A stretch of DNA of 64,000 nt from Candidatus Omnitrophota bacterium (GCA_018812925.1 JAHJCU010000004.1:62001-126000); one strand, 5' to 3'; positions 34,190 through 44,079 are shown, numbered from the stretch's first letter. The notes: a model not told the origin generated them from the sequence alone. Numbers and translations: made by a program.

Positions 34190-35473
34190 ATGAACCACTT
34201 CAATTTTAAAAACGGACATCTTTACTGTGAGAATATTCCGGTAAAAGATATCGCCGAAAAAATAGGAACACCTACTTATATTTATTCTTCCGCAACAATA
34301 AATAACAACTTAGAACTCTTCGACGAAGCATTTAAAGATTATCCCCATCTTTTCTGTTACTCTATGAAAGCCAATTCCAATTTAAGTATTCTCGCTATTA
34401 CGGCAAAAAAAGGCTGGGGAATCGATATTGTCTCAGGTGGTGAACTATTTAGAGCATTAAAAGCAGGAGTAGACCCCAAAAAGATAGTCTATGCCGGAGT
34501 CGGAAAAACAAGTAAAGAATTAAAAGAAGCGATAGATGCCGATATACTGCTTATAAATATTGAATCTGAAGCGGAATTGGAAGCAATAGATAAAATCGGT
34601 AAACAGAGTGAAAAAGAAGTATCTGTTGCATTAAGGATAAATCCCGAAATTGAACCCGAAACACACCATAATATTGCTACTGGGAAAAAAGGAACAAAAT
34701 TTGGGCTCTCATTCATTCGGGCAAAAGAAATATTTTTAAAACGGGCTAATTATAAAAATATACAAATCGAAGGTTTACATATGCATATTGGTTCTCAAAT
34801 AGTTTCCCTAAAACCGTATGAGGAAGCTGTAAGAAAAATGGTTGAGTTTATTGAAGAATTAAAAAAAGAAGACGTACCTATACAATGGTTAAATATCGGC
34901 GGAGGAATGGGGATAACTTACAAAGAAGAAATCCCGCCTACTCCAAGTCAGCTGGCAGACGCAATTTTGCCACTCATAGAGAAAACAGGATGCAAACTTA
35001 TTATAGAGCCGGGTCGTTTTATTGTAGGTAATGCCGGCATACTTATAACTAAAGTTTTGTATACAAAGATAAGCGAAGATAGAAATTTCATAATAGTGGA
35101 CGCAGGTATGAATAGTTTAGTTAGAGTTGCTCTTTACGGAGCATATCACGAAATTCTCTCGGAAGAACAGAAATATGGAACAATTGTAGCAGATGTTGTT
35201 GGACCTATCTGCGAAAATACTGACTTCTTTGCAAAAAACAGAGAACTGCCACCTTTTAAACAAGGTGATTACCTCATTATTATGAGCACAGGGGCTTTTA
35301 GTTTTAGTATGTCCTCAAATTACAATTCTCACACACGACCAGCAGAAGTTCTTATCGATAACTCCAGAGGCTACTTAATCAAAAGGAGGGAATCTTATTT
35401 AGACCTTATACAGGGAGAGTCCATATCCCCTCGGTTAGTGCTTCCATCCTCGTTAGAAAGTGTAGATTTTTAA
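34190..35473 (+). CDS. lysA: diaminopimelate decarboxylase
   Basis: PLP fold-III enzyme that decarboxylates meso-diaminopimelate to lysine. 427 residues. The PLP lysine is K60 in CYSMKANSN. Also seen: LHMHIGSQI, NIGGGMGI, IIEPGRFIVGNAG, the GPICENTDFF segment with the active-site cysteine, and SFSMSSNYNSHTRPAEVL at the C-terminus. This combination separates LysA from arginine and carboxynorspermidine decarboxylases. The start lies 33 bases after the HD-GYP gene with a weak AAGGAA upstream. No other lysine pathway gene is present. Confidence 0.95.
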   Translation: MNHFNFKNGHLYCENIPVKDIAEKIGTPTYIYSSATINNNLELFDEAFKDYPHLFCYSMKANSNLSILAITAKKGWGIDIVSGGELFRALKAGVDPKKIVYAGVGKTSKELKEAIDADILLINIESEAELEAIDKIGKQSEKEVSVALRINPEIEPETHHNIATGKKGTKFGLSFIRAKEIFLKRANYKNIQIEGLHMHIGSQIVSLKPYEEAVRKMVEFIEELKKEDVPIQWLNIGGGMGITYKEEIPPTPSQLADAILPLIEKTGCKLIIEPGRFIVGNAGILITKVLYTKISEDRNFIIVDAGMNSLVRVALYGAYHEILSEEQKYGTIVADVVGPICENTDFFAKNRELPPFKQGDYLIIMSTGAFSFSMSSNYNSHTRPAEVLIDNSRGYLIKRRESYLDLIQGESISPRLVLPSSLESVDF

Positions 35474-35539
35474 ACGAGGTGAGTGAAAAGAATAAAATGT
35501 CTTTCTATTAGCTCCTTTTCTTTTGATATAGTAAATATA

Positions 35540-36739
35540 ATGCAAGAAAAAATAAAAGTTGTTCATATTATTACCAGATTGATACTCGGCGGAGCTCAAG
35601 AAAACACCTTATTAACAGTCGAAGGGCTCTCGAAAATTAGCGATTATGAGGTGACCTTATTTACAGGACCCCCTCTCGGCCCCGAAGGCTCGTTAGTTGA
35701 AGAAGCAAAAGAAAAAGGCCTTAGGCTCGTCCTGATAGATTGTTTAAGAAGAAACATTCATCCTTGGTTGGATTTCAAAAGCTTCTTCAAACTTTATTCT
35801 TTACTGCGAACAGGCAGTTATCATATAGTCCATACCCATTCTTCCAAAGCCGGCATTCTAGGGCGTATAGCCGCTTGGTGTGCAGGTGTTCCGATTATAA
35901 TCCACACAATACACGGACTTCCTTTTTTCCCCTATCAGAATAAATTCATGAATTTTATAACAGTAAATCTTGAGCGAATCACTGCGCTATTTACCGACAA
36001 AATAATTACCGTATGTGACAACATGGCAAAAAAAGCACACAAGGCTAAAGTTGCGCCCTTAAATAAATTTTTAACAATATACAGTGGTATGGCATTAGAC
36101 GAATTTTTAAAAGTTAAAGAAAATAAAAAATTAAAAGAAACTTTGGGAATAAAAGATAACGAACTGGTAATAGGCAAAATAGCGCGGTTATTTGAACTAA
36201 AAGGTCATAGATTTTTACTTAAGTCAGCAAAAGAAGTTATAGCCCAATTTCCAAACACAAAATTCCTGCTTATCGGGGACGGGATATTAAAAGACAAACT
36301 AGAAAAACAAGCGCTTGATTTAGGTATAGCAGATAAAATTATTTTTACAGGATTAGTCCCACGAGAAAAGATTCCCGACTACATATCAATAATGGATATC
36401 GTAGTGCACGTATCTTTAAGAGAAGGGCTTGCAAGGGCAATTCCCCAAGCCCTTGCCTGCGGTAAGCCCATTATATCATTCAATATTGACGGTGCGGATG
36501 AAATCATAAGAAACGGACAGAATGGTTTTCTACTACCTGCCCCAAATATGAGCGAAGAAGAATGGGATAGTTATGATTGCACTCAACTCACCTCTTCTAT
36601 CCTGAAATTGTTACAAAATGATAATTTAAGAAAAAAAATGGGAGATGAGGGTAGGAAAGTTGTCGACCCTATTTTTAGAGCAGAATATATGGTTGAAAAA
36701 ATAGACGACCTATACAAAAAGTTGTTGAAAGAAATTTGA
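35540..36739 (+). CDS. glycosyltransferase family 4
   Basis: GT-B glycosyltransferase, 399 residues from the ATG at 35540 (MQEKIKVVHIITRLILGGAQENT). A GTG at 35483 would add 19 residues that look unlike a GT N-terminus, although AGGTGA lies directly before it; the start is therefore uncertain. The donor domain has IARLFELKGHRF and REGLARAIPQALACGKP. The second acid of the usual E-x7-E motif is glutamine here, as in a known GT4 branch. The gene lies between lysA and YihY, away from the other glycan genes. Confidence 0.87.
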   Translation: MQEKIKVVHIITRLILGGAQENTLLTVEGLSKISDYEVTLFTGPPLGPEGSLVEEAKEKGLRLVLIDCLRRNIHPWLDFKSFFKLYSLLRTGSYHIVHTHSSKAGILGRIAAWCAGVPIIIHTIHGLPFFPYQNKFMNFITVNLERITALFTDKIITVCDNMAKKAHKAKVAPLNKFLTIYSGMALDEFLKVKENKKLKETLGIKDNELVIGKIARLFELKGHRFLLKSAKEVIAQFPNTKFLLIGDGILKDKLEKQALDLGIADKIIFTGLVPREKIPDYISIMDIVVHVSLREGLARAIPQALACGKPIISFNIDGADEIIRNGQNGFLLPAPNMSEEEWDSYDCTQLTSSILKLLQNDNLRKKMGDEGRKVVDPIFRAEYMVEKIDDLYKKLLKEI

Positions 36740-36745
36740 AATTGT

Positions 36746-38065
36746 TTATATATCTTTCAGCAGTATATTAGCAGGTGATTTTTCTATAGTTTGATTAAAT
36801 GTTTGCAAGCATTCAGAAATCCTGTCCAATTCCTGAGACTTTATAATCGGGATGTTATCACTACCGCGTTTTTCCATAGCATCAATCACATATTTTACCG
36901 TAAGTTTATCTAGGTCCTGAGCAGGCTGATAAGCGACACTTTTATAATCGTTACGTCTTATTTCGGATACGATTCCGGCTTCGACTAATTCATATAATAC
37001 GGTGTTAATCAATCTCATGGGTATTTCTAATTTATGAGAGATTTGATCCGCCATAAGAGGTTTATCGCCGCTTGCAAAATTTTTTGCCAGTAAATTGGTA
37101 GTCATCAAACTAACAAGTTTTTTAAACGAATAACTTGCTTTAAGAGAATCCGGTTCGAATTCGTATGTTTCTACATTCTGGTGAGCAAACGATATTTCGG
37201 CTCCCAGAAGAACGATGAGCCAACTAATTTGAAGCCATATAAGAAAAAGCGGGAGCGCCGCAAAACTACCGTAAATGGCTCCGTATCTTGCCAGTAACAT
37301 TTGAGAACGTATATATCCCACCTGCGCGAGCTGATAAATAGTCCCTGCAACGATTCCTCCCAAAATGGCAGACCTTAAATTGACTTTCGTGTTTGGCATA
37401 AAAACATACATAAAACTTAAAAATAACCAGATAACCATATAGGGAACAAGTTTTAAGGCAACAACAAGAAAAGGCCCTATCACGCCCAAAAGAGATATCT
37501 TCTGCATTAAAAATTCAAACTGGCTTGTTATCGCCAAAGTAATGCTCCCGGGCATAATGATAAGGACAGGGGCGATGAGCATAATAGCAAGATAGTCGCT
37601 GAATTTTCGGGCAAAACTTCTGGATTTTTTTATCCCCCAGATATCATTAAATGAATTTTCTATGTTGCTTAACACTCTTATTACCGTCCAAAACAATAAC
37701 GCAACTCCGACACCGGCAACTACGCCGCCTTTTGTTTTTTCAAGAAGAGACTGCGCAAATTCAATAATTCTTCTTACTACTTCTTCCTGCCCCTGAAGTC
37801 GTTCCACAAGTTGTGTTTCAAGCATCTTTTCGATGCCGAAACCCTTTGCTATTCCGAATACCATAGCAACTATCGGCACAATGGCAAGCAAGGAATAAAA
37901 CGTTAGCGCAGAAGCCCTGAGTTGACATTTATCCTCGTCAAATCCGCGCATTGCCAGGAGAACTATTCTCAACTGCCTTACCAATAATGAACGTCCGCGC
38001 GGAAGCTTTCTTAAGGGAATTCTCCAGATATCAATGGTAAGAAATCTTATAAATTTTGAAATCAT
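36746..38065 (-). CDS. YihY/BrkB family membrane protein
   Basis: 439 residues. The N-terminal 300 are the YihY/virulence factor BrkB domain with about six TM helices, starting after the QLRASALTFYSLLAIVPIVAM segment and including NSFNDIWGIKKSRS and YGSFAALPLFLIWLQISWLIVLLGAEI. Members were once called ribonuclease BN, an assignment now discounted; function remains unclear. The C-terminal 120 residues form a soluble winged-helix-like domain (MADQISHKLEIPMRLINTVL...LVEAGIVSE) that is common in this family outside Proteobacteria. Convergent with the GT4 gene (6-base gap) and divergent from asmA. Confidence 0.92.
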   Translation of the reverse strand: MISKFIRFLTIDIWRIPLRKLPRGRSLLVRQLRIVLLAMRGFDEDKCQLRASALTFYSLLAIVPIVAMVFGIAKGFGIEKMLETQLVERLQGQEEVVRRIIEFAQSLLEKTKGGVVAGVGVALLFWTVIRVLSNIENSFNDIWGIKKSRSFARKFSDYLAIMLIAPVLIIMPGSITLAITSQFEFLMQKISLLGVIGPFLVVALKLVPYMVIWLFLSFMYVFMPNTKVNLRSAILGGIVAGTIYQLAQVGYIRSQMLLARYGAIYGSFAALPLFLIWLQISWLIVLLGAEISFAHQNVETYEFEPDSLKASYSFKKLVSLMTTNLLAKNFASGDKPLMADQISHKLEIPMRLINTVLYELVEAGIVSEIRRNDYKSVAYQPAQDLDKLTVKYVIDAMEKRGSDNIPIIKSQELDRISECLQTFNQTIEKSPANILLKDI

Positions 38066-38103
38066 CTTGAAATATTTTGCTTTATGAAGCGTAGTTTGTC
38101 AAG

Positions 38104-38147
38104 CCCGTTATACTGTTAGGGAAATTTCCTGTAACGGGGTTAGAAAT
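38104..38147. repeat. CCCCGTTAGA palindromic repeat, copy 2 (degenerate)
   Basis: CCCGTTA (38104-38110) pairs with TAACGGG (38132-38138) around the palindromic core GGAAATTTCC (38120-38129), and runs into GGGGTTAGAAAT (38136-38147). It sits in the 215-base divergent gap between the YihY and asmA genes. Confidence 0.6.
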
Positions 38148-38250
38148 CTGCCACATTATAAATTACACCTAATCCTTTGATTAAATTTCATTTTGTCGTG
38201 ATAAAGTGTAAAATTATTAATATAAAAAGTTTGCTTTAAGTTAAATCATC

Positions 38251-38275
38251 GCCTGCTTAAAAACAGGCAGGGAGG
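38251..38275 (+). promoter_or_regulatory. hairpin overlapping the asmA ribosome binding site
   Basis: GCCTG (38251-38255) pairs with CAGGC (38264-38268), and AGGGAGG (38269-38275) directly follows, five bases before the ATG at 38281. The wording CGCCTGC...GCAGGGAGGAT matches the two ends of the repeat inserted in rpoN, so a copy of that repeat seems to supply this ribosome binding site. Confidence 0.55.
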
Positions 38276-38280
38276 ATAAA

Positions 38281-40311
38281 ATGAAATCCAAAAAATTAGG
38301 CAAAATTCTCGGTATTATCGTCGCATCTATTTTATTGCTTATCATTATAGCAATGTTCTCGCTCAACAGTTTCTTGAAATCCGAAGTTTTCAAGAAAATC
38401 GTTATCAATAGAATAGAAACTGCGTTGAATATCCCCGTCGAGATGGGAAGTTTTCAGACAAATATATTTTCAGGGGTTCAAATCAACAAGTTCAACATTA
38501 AAAATCCGACTGACTTCCCGGAAGGATATTCTGTAAAAACAGAAGCTATTATTTTAAAATACGATTTATATGGCCTTCTTCGTCGAAACTTCAGAATAGA
38601 AGAAATACAACTTGTACGTCCCGATATTAATCTTTTACAGAAAGATGATGGGACATGGAATCTGCCCATTACTTCATCGGACAACGGGGCAGGGTCAAGC
38701 AAAGAAGCGATGATGCTGCCATTTATAGCGGACAACGTCCAGATAATTGACGGTAATTTAACATGGGCAAAAGTAGGAGAAACTACTTCGCTTTCAATTC
38801 AAAATTTCACGATAAGATTAAAAATTCATAGCATCAATTCTTTTCCTAATATGGATTTAAATCTTTCAGTCGGCGAAATGGACTCAACTATGATTTCCCC
38901 AATTAAAGATATAAAGGCAAATTTAAAAACATCCGAAGGGTTGGCATCTCTTGATAATCTTTCTCTTAATATTTCAGGAGGTTCGATTGAGATGAAAGGC
39001 GATTCTACTTTACCGTCAAAAGATAAAGACGCCGAATACACCGCAACTATATCGGTAAAAAATATTGATTTGGAAACACTGATTAGCCAGTTTGTTCCCG
39101 AAGCAAAAGAATTATTAAAGGGAGTTGTTGATGCAGATATTACCATCAAAGGACAGGGATTTGACGCCAAAGCTGATATAAAATTTTCTATCCCATCGCT
39201 TTTAGTCCAAGATAAAATAAAAATAGAACAAGTAAAAGGTAATATTAATTATGCTGATTTCGATTTTATAATCTCCGATATTACTATGAACGTTTTTGGA
39301 GGTAATGTTGTAGGAAAAGGAACCGGGACACTGGCAAACATATCAAACCCCGAATTTAATTTAGCATTTAATGTTAACAATATAGACACAGGCATCGCGC
39401 TTACCGCTTTAGGACAAGATGCTTTACTTGCTCAAGGTAAACTGTCGGGAAATATAAATGCATCAGGGAATATATCTGACATAAAAGCAGACGGCAAAAT
39501 TTCTTCCGATAAACTTAATATTAAAAAAATGGGGGACTTGACCGATATAACTGCACCATTTAGAGCAACAATAACAAAACAAGATAAAGAAGTGAATATA
39601 GACAACTTCAGCGCTAAAATTTACGGCGGTTCAGTCGAAGGTAAAGCTAATATAATATTTGGGAAAGATGGCCAGCCTCATTTTTCCACAACATTAAACC
39701 TGTCGGGCCTTGAGGCAGGAAATGCTTTGAAACAGTTAGCTGGCAAAGCATTCCTGACAGGAAAAACAGAAGGGAATATACAACTGGCAGGTCAAGGTAC
39801 AGATATAAATACACTTACAGGCAGTACAGATATCATATTCAAAAACGGTAAATTAGCTACACACCCCATACAGAACCTTTTATCCGTATTTATACCCGCC
39901 CTGAAAACAATTAACTTTGTAGCCGCAAAGTTTCTTTCAACAATAGGAGATGGGAAAGTTAATATAACAACCGCCACATTAGAAAATCCGCAACTTTTAA
40001 TGTATTACGGCAAAGGACAAATGAAACTCTCAAACCAGAAACTTGCAATACCGTCGCATCTTTTAATGAGATGTGATATGGTTGCAAAAATGCCACTGGT
40101 AAGCGGAGCATTTGTCAGAGAAGATGAAAACTGGTGCGGCATAGATTTTAATATACTCGGCACTCTTTCTAACCCAAAATCTGACCTTGGAGACAAACTC
40201 AAGGGTCAAGCCATTGGCAGTGCAATTGAACAGATATTCGGCGGCGATAAAGACAAGGAAGATAAAGGCGGTGGTGGAATAGGAGATTTATTGGAAGGTA
40301 TATTTAAGTAA
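38281..40311 (+). CDS. AsmA family protein
   Basis: A 676-residue envelope protein with one N-terminal TM helix (about 9-29), then a long periplasmic stretch of repeated beta segments. The AsmA N-terminal signature is visible as INRIETALNIPVEMGSF and ILKYDLYGLLRRNFRIEEIQLVRPDINLLQ. The C-terminal AsmA domain is at about 440-640, and a glycine/lysine/aspartate-rich tail ends the protein. The family forms hydrophobic grooves thought to move phospholipids between the inner and outer membranes, which supports a diderm host. Followed after 11 bases by cstA. Confidence 0.92.
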   Translation: MKSKKLGKILGIIVASILLLIIIAMFSLNSFLKSEVFKKIVINRIETALNIPVEMGSFQTNIFSGVQINKFNIKNPTDFPEGYSVKTEAIILKYDLYGLLRRNFRIEEIQLVRPDINLLQKDDGTWNLPITSSDNGAGSSKEAMMLPFIADNVQIIDGNLTWAKVGETTSLSIQNFTIRLKIHSINSFPNMDLNLSVGEMDSTMISPIKDIKANLKTSEGLASLDNLSLNISGGSIEMKGDSTLPSKDKDAEYTATISVKNIDLETLISQFVPEAKELLKGVVDADITIKGQGFDAKADIKFSIPSLLVQDKIKIEQVKGNINYADFDFIISDITMNVFGGNVVGKGTGTLANISNPEFNLAFNVNNIDTGIALTALGQDALLAQGKLSGNINASGNISDIKADGKISSDKLNIKKMGDLTDITAPFRATITKQDKEVNIDNFSAKIYGGSVEGKANIIFGKDGQPHFSTTLNLSGLEAGNALKQLAGKAFLTGKTEGNIQLAGQGTDINTLTGSTDIIFKNGKLATHPIQNLLSVFIPALKTINFVAAKFLSTIGDGKVNITTATLENPQLLMYYGKGQMKLSNQKLAIPSHLLMRCDMVAKMPLVSGAFVREDENWCGIDFNILGTLSNPKSDLGDKLKGQAIGSAIEQIFGGDKDKEDKGGGGIGDLLEGIFK

Positions 40312-40322
40312 AAAGAAAATAT

Positions 40323-41945
40323 ATGCATTTAACTATATTTTTTATTGCCGCAGTAATTTTTTTGTTTGTAGGGTATATTTTTTACGGAAAGATGCTCGGG
40401 AAAATATACGAATTAAACGACAAAAAACCTACTCCTGCGCATACACTTAAAGACGGAATTGACCATGTCCCCACCGGTAAACCTATCCTTTTAGGGCATC
40501 ATTTCTCTTCAATAGCGGGAGCCGGGCCTATTATCGGCCCAATTTCAGGAGCTATGTTCGGATGGCTTCCCGTACTTTTATGGATAATTATAGGGTCTGT
40601 ATTCTTGGGCGGCGTTCACGATTTTTCTGCACTGGTATCTTCCATAAGAAATAAAGCTCTTTCCTTAGGAGAACTAATAAAAAATCTCATGGGCAAGAGA
40701 GGTCGTCTCTTATTCCTGATTTTCTCCTGGCTGACTCTTGTTTTAGTTATAGCGGTTTTTTTTGAACTTACAAAAACTGCATTTATTCAATCCCCGGGCA
40801 TAGCAACCTCATCAATTCTTTATATTGTATTGGCAGTAGTAATGGGAACAATGCTTTACATAAAGAAAACCCCGTTACTTCACACAACTATAATATCTTT
40901 AATCTTCTTGTTTGCCTTTATTCATATCGGCCAAAAACTCCCACTTAATCAGGGCGAGAATTTCTGGATATTCGCTCTTGCTTTTTATTGTTTTTGTGCA
41001 TCTATTCTGCCCGTTTGGCTTCTACTGCAGCCAAGAGATTATTTGAGCAGTTTTCTGCTTTATGCCTCGGCAATAGGCGGTTTTGTAGGAATAGTAATCG
41101 GCGGATACAAAATTACGTATCCAATGTATACTGCATTTAATATCAACGGTTCTCACCTATATCCAATACTGTTCGTAACAGTTGCCTGCGGCGCAATTTC
41201 AGGTTTTCATTCGCTCGTATCTTCGGGAACAACCTCTAAACAATTAAATAAAGAATCCGACGCAAAATTTATAGGTTATGGAAGCATGATTATTGAAGGA
41301 TTAGTTGCCGTTATTGCTTTATCTACCGTCATGATAATTTCAAAAGAAAGATACGCGGAACTTATCAGAAATCCTTTAGCCGTCTATGCCAACGGGATGG
41401 GAATATTTTTGAGCAAATTAGGATTTTCCGTAAAATTTGGGGAAAGTTTCGCAATTTTGGCTTTATCAACATTTATTCTAACAACTCTGGATACCGCCAC
41501 TAGAATAGGAAGATATACATTAAGCGAACTATTGGGAGAATATGCGGCAATATTTAAAAACAAGTATATCTCAACACTGGTTACGATAGGAGCCGCTCTA
41601 TTTTTGGTTCTTGCAAAATCCTATGATTTGCAGGGCAATTTGATACCCGCTTGGAAAATCATTTGGCCCGTATTCGGCGCAAGCAACCAACTGCTTGCTT
41701 CGCTGGTCCTATTAAGTGCAACTTTATATCTCATATCAAAGAAAAAAAGATGCCTTATTACATTGCTCCCTTTGCTCTTTATGTTACCGATGACTATTTT
41801 TGCCTTGATATCTATTGCCGTAAAAAATCTCTGCACACAAGCCCCCAACTATACAATAGGTATTTCTTCAATAGTTCTTATATTATTAGCTTTACTGCTG
41901 GTGTTAGAATCAGTTGCTTCAATATATAAAAAAGAGACCGAATAA
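40323..41945 (+). CDS. cstA: carbon starvation protein A (peptide/pyruvate transporter family)
   Basis: A 540-residue polytopic membrane protein with about 14 TM segments. Conserved features include DGIDHVPTGKPILLGHHFSSIAGAGPIIGP near the N-terminus, GGVHDFSALVSSIRNK and SGTTSKQLNKESDAKFIGYGSM, all typical of CstA. E. coli CstA and BtsT transport peptides or pyruvate; which applies here cannot be told. The length is shorter than the roughly 700 residues of E. coli CstA and matches the shorter group found in many anaerobes. It follows asmA with a short gap and converges with the GGDEF fusion gene. Confidence 0.93.
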   Translation: MHLTIFFIAAVIFLFVGYIFYGKMLGKIYELNDKKPTPAHTLKDGIDHVPTGKPILLGHHFSSIAGAGPIIGPISGAMFGWLPVLLWIIIGSVFLGGVHDFSALVSSIRNKALSLGELIKNLMGKRGRLLFLIFSWLTLVLVIAVFFELTKTAFIQSPGIATSSILYIVLAVVMGTMLYIKKTPLLHTTIISLIFLFAFIHIGQKLPLNQGENFWIFALAFYCFCASILPVWLLLQPRDYLSSFLLYASAIGGFVGIVIGGYKITYPMYTAFNINGSHLYPILFVTVACGAISGFHSLVSSGTTSKQLNKESDAKFIGYGSMIIEGLVAVIALSTVMIISKERYAELIRNPLAVYANGMGIFLSKLGFSVKFGESFAILALSTFILTTLDTATRIGRYTLSELLGEYAAIFKNKYISTLVTIGAALFLVLAKSYDLQGNLIPAWKIIWPVFGASNQLLASLVLLSATLYLISKKKRCLITLLPLLFMLPMTIFALISIAVKNLCTQAPNYTIGISSIVLILLALLLVLESVASIYKKETE

Positions 41946-42026
41946 AAGTCGGCCATTATTCGTTTTCAAAATTTCCAAAAGATACTTAATAATATGATTA
42001 TAAAGTTGAGCCAAATTGGTTATTTG

Positions 42027-42048
42027 CGTTGCCAAAGTCTTGGCAACG
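42027..42048. terminator. perfect 9-bp hairpin between convergent genes
   Basis: CGTTGCCAA (42027-42035), loop AGTC, TTGGCAACG (42040-42048). It is 82 bases after the cstA stop and 12 bases after the end of the GGDEF-fusion gene read from the other side. No T-run follows on either strand, so it is at best a Rho-assisted or structural 3-prime end. Confidence 0.45.
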
Positions 42049-42060
42049 AAGTGGACGAGT

Positions 42061-43992
42061 TCACAAATACGGATCTACATTTTGCGAATCGATTATCATT
42101 ACTGGAGATTTTGTTCTTGGAGAAATCACTTCTTCCTTGATGGTGTTTCTCAAGACTGTTCGCATCAGAACTTTCCCCATACCAACGGGGTTGGTGTTTA
42201 AAGTAGCGAATAACTCTCTCTTTTTAATACTCTGAATAGCGTTTTTATTCCCGTCAAAACCCATTGTGAATATTTTATTTATTTTACCCGCTTCTTTGAC
42301 TGCCTCTACTGCCCCCAAAGCCATTTCATCGCTCAAACAGAAAAATGCGTCTAAATGAGGGTATTTTTTAATTAACTCTTTAGCAACTAATTTGGCTTTA
42401 TCTCTGTTCCAATCCGCAGGTCTGGACTCCACTATTTTAATTGCAGGATATTTTTTCACTACTTCGATAAATCCTTTTTTCCTGTCAATGGAATCGCTTC
42501 CTTCGGAAATACCTTCAATAATGGCTACATTTCCTTCTGTTCTTAACAACCTTACCATAAAATGCCCCACCATTCTGCCCGCTTCTTTTTGTTCATAATA
42601 AATATAAGAAGCTATTTTGCCCGGAGGGTTCATCTTCAATGTGTTGAGATTGAAAACAAAAATCGGAATTTTTGCTTTGTTTGCTTTTACGATTATGTCT
42701 CCCACATTCTGTTTCGAGCACAAACCGATTGCATCCACTTTATCTTCAATTGCTTTTCGCAAAGAACCTAATTGTTTTTCATAACGCCCTCCATAATTCG
42801 GGTCATCACTACCTGATAGAACAATAACATCTACACTTCCAACTTCTTCTGCGACTTCCTTTACTCCCCGCAAAACATTGGAATAAAACGGACTAAGTGA
42901 CGAGGAGCAAAATACAAACCTATTCTTGTCTTTTCTGGTAATTAAAGAAGGACATACTCTATTCCTGCCTTCTTCTTTCGCAAGATATAATGCCTCGTCT
43001 GCTTTCTTTACAAGGTCTCCGTAGAATATTGCATTTTCAGGATAAGATGACAGCCCAATACTGATAGTTAATTGGACTTTTTCTGTGCCTCCGTTTGCGT
43101 TAAATACATAATTTTCCACGCTTTTCCTTATTCTTTCCGCCGCGCATAATGCCTGATGTCTATTAGTATAAGGACAAATTACCGCTATTTCTTCTCCGCC
43201 ATATCTGAAAGGTATATCATATGCTCTTATGGTATCCCTTATTATTTCCGAAATTACATACAAAACTTTATCTCCAACAAGATGCCCGTATTTGTCATTG
43301 AATATTTTAAAATGGTCTATATCAATCATTAATACTGACAGAGGATATTTAAAACGATTTGCTTTTGACACCTCTTTTATTAATGTTTCATAGAAAGACC
43401 TATGATTATACAGTGTAGTTAAACTATCAATATTTGCAGTATTGAGTAATATTGCCACTCTTTCTTTCAAATATTCGTTCTGAATCGTCATCATTTCGGT
43501 ATAAAATAACTTGTTCAGTTTGTCTAAACCCAAATTAGAATATTCTTGGTTATATAACAAGATAATACCGATATTTTGTTCCCCTGCTTTCATGGGAATA
43601 ACAACTGACGAAACCAATTTGTTATCTTTAACGAATGACAAATTTTTTATTTCCTTGTTTTTATCAATATCAATGGCGCAGATTTTATTTTTCTTTAACA
43701 ATATTTCCATAACCTGCTTTTCTTTATTTACCTGCCCTTTTTTATGTTTACCAGCGCCTGTTATAAATTCTATCCTGTTGGTTGCTTCATCTCTTGCCCA
43801 GACGGAAAGCATATGTGCTTTTGAAGATTTTAAAATTTTTGCCAATGCAGATTCTATGGCTTTTTTCTTAAAAAAGTCCCTCAAAACAAGGTTGGTTAAT
43901 GTAACATTACTTACCTCTACAGGTTTCGTCGCACGCTGCAGACTCTTTGTCTTGCTACTTTTGAAAGCAGATTTTGGTTTCTTGGTTTTCAT
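42061..43992 (-). CDS. GAF-GGDEF-substrate-binding fusion protein (putative diguanylate cyclase)
   Basis: About 643 residues from the ATG at 43992 (TTG at 44004 adds four). Order: lysine-rich N-terminus, GAF-like domain (about 35-175), GGDEF domain (about 185-350) and a type I periplasmic-binding/LacI-like ligand domain (about 360-635). The cyclase has RYGGEEIAV (active site, GGEEI variant) and RAYD nine residues before it, an intact inhibitory I-site. The ligand domain shows SPFYSNVLRGVKE, IPIFVFNLN, GSDSIDRKKGF, FFCLSDEMALGAVEA and MGFDGN. There is no signal peptide or TM helix, so sensing would be cytoplasmic. A binding domain placed after GGDEF is unusual. Confidence 0.87.
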   Translation of the reverse strand: MKTKKPKSAFKSSKTKSLQRATKPVEVSNVTLTNLVLRDFFKKKAIESALAKILKSSKAHMLSVWARDEATNRIEFITGAGKHKKGQVNKEKQVMEILLKKNKICAIDIDKNKEIKNLSFVKDNKLVSSVVIPMKAGEQNIGIILLYNQEYSNLGLDKLNKLFYTEMMTIQNEYLKERVAILLNTANIDSLTTLYNHRSFYETLIKEVSKANRFKYPLSVLMIDIDHFKIFNDKYGHLVGDKVLYVISEIIRDTIRAYDIPFRYGGEEIAVICPYTNRHQALCAAERIRKSVENYVFNANGGTEKVQLTISIGLSSYPENAIFYGDLVKKADEALYLAKEEGRNRVCPSLITRKDKNRFVFCSSSLSPFYSNVLRGVKEVAEEVGSVDVIVLSGSDDPNYGGRYEKQLGSLRKAIEDKVDAIGLCSKQNVGDIIVKANKAKIPIFVFNLNTLKMNPPGKIASYIYYEQKEAGRMVGHFMVRLLRTEGNVAIIEGISEGSDSIDRKKGFIEVVKKYPAIKIVESRPADWNRDKAKLVAKELIKKYPHLDAFFCLSDEMALGAVEAVKEAGKINKIFTMGFDGNKNAIQSIKKRELFATLNTNPVGMGKVLMRTVLRNTIKEEVISPRTKSPVMIIDSQNVDPYL

Positions 43993-44030
43993 TGTTAATT
44001 CCAACTAGCATACTATCAGAATTCTGAAAT

Positions 44031-44061
44031 AAAAAAAAGTAAAACTCTTTTTTAAGAAGAG
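44031..44061 (-). terminator. possible intrinsic terminator after the Zn-dehydrogenase gene
   Basis: On the minus strand CTCTTCTT pairs with AAAAAAGAG imperfectly, followed by TTTTAC and a run of eight Ts. It begins about 20 bases after the stop of the dehydrogenase gene. The stem is weak. Confidence 0.4.
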
Positions 44062-44079
44062 AACTACCAAAAATTTAAT

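Noticed and set aside
42180-42200. AACGGGGTTGG in the GGDEF-fusion gene as a repeat copy
   Set aside because: It encodes a conserved NPVGMG segment of the binding domain and lacks TAGA and a partner arm.
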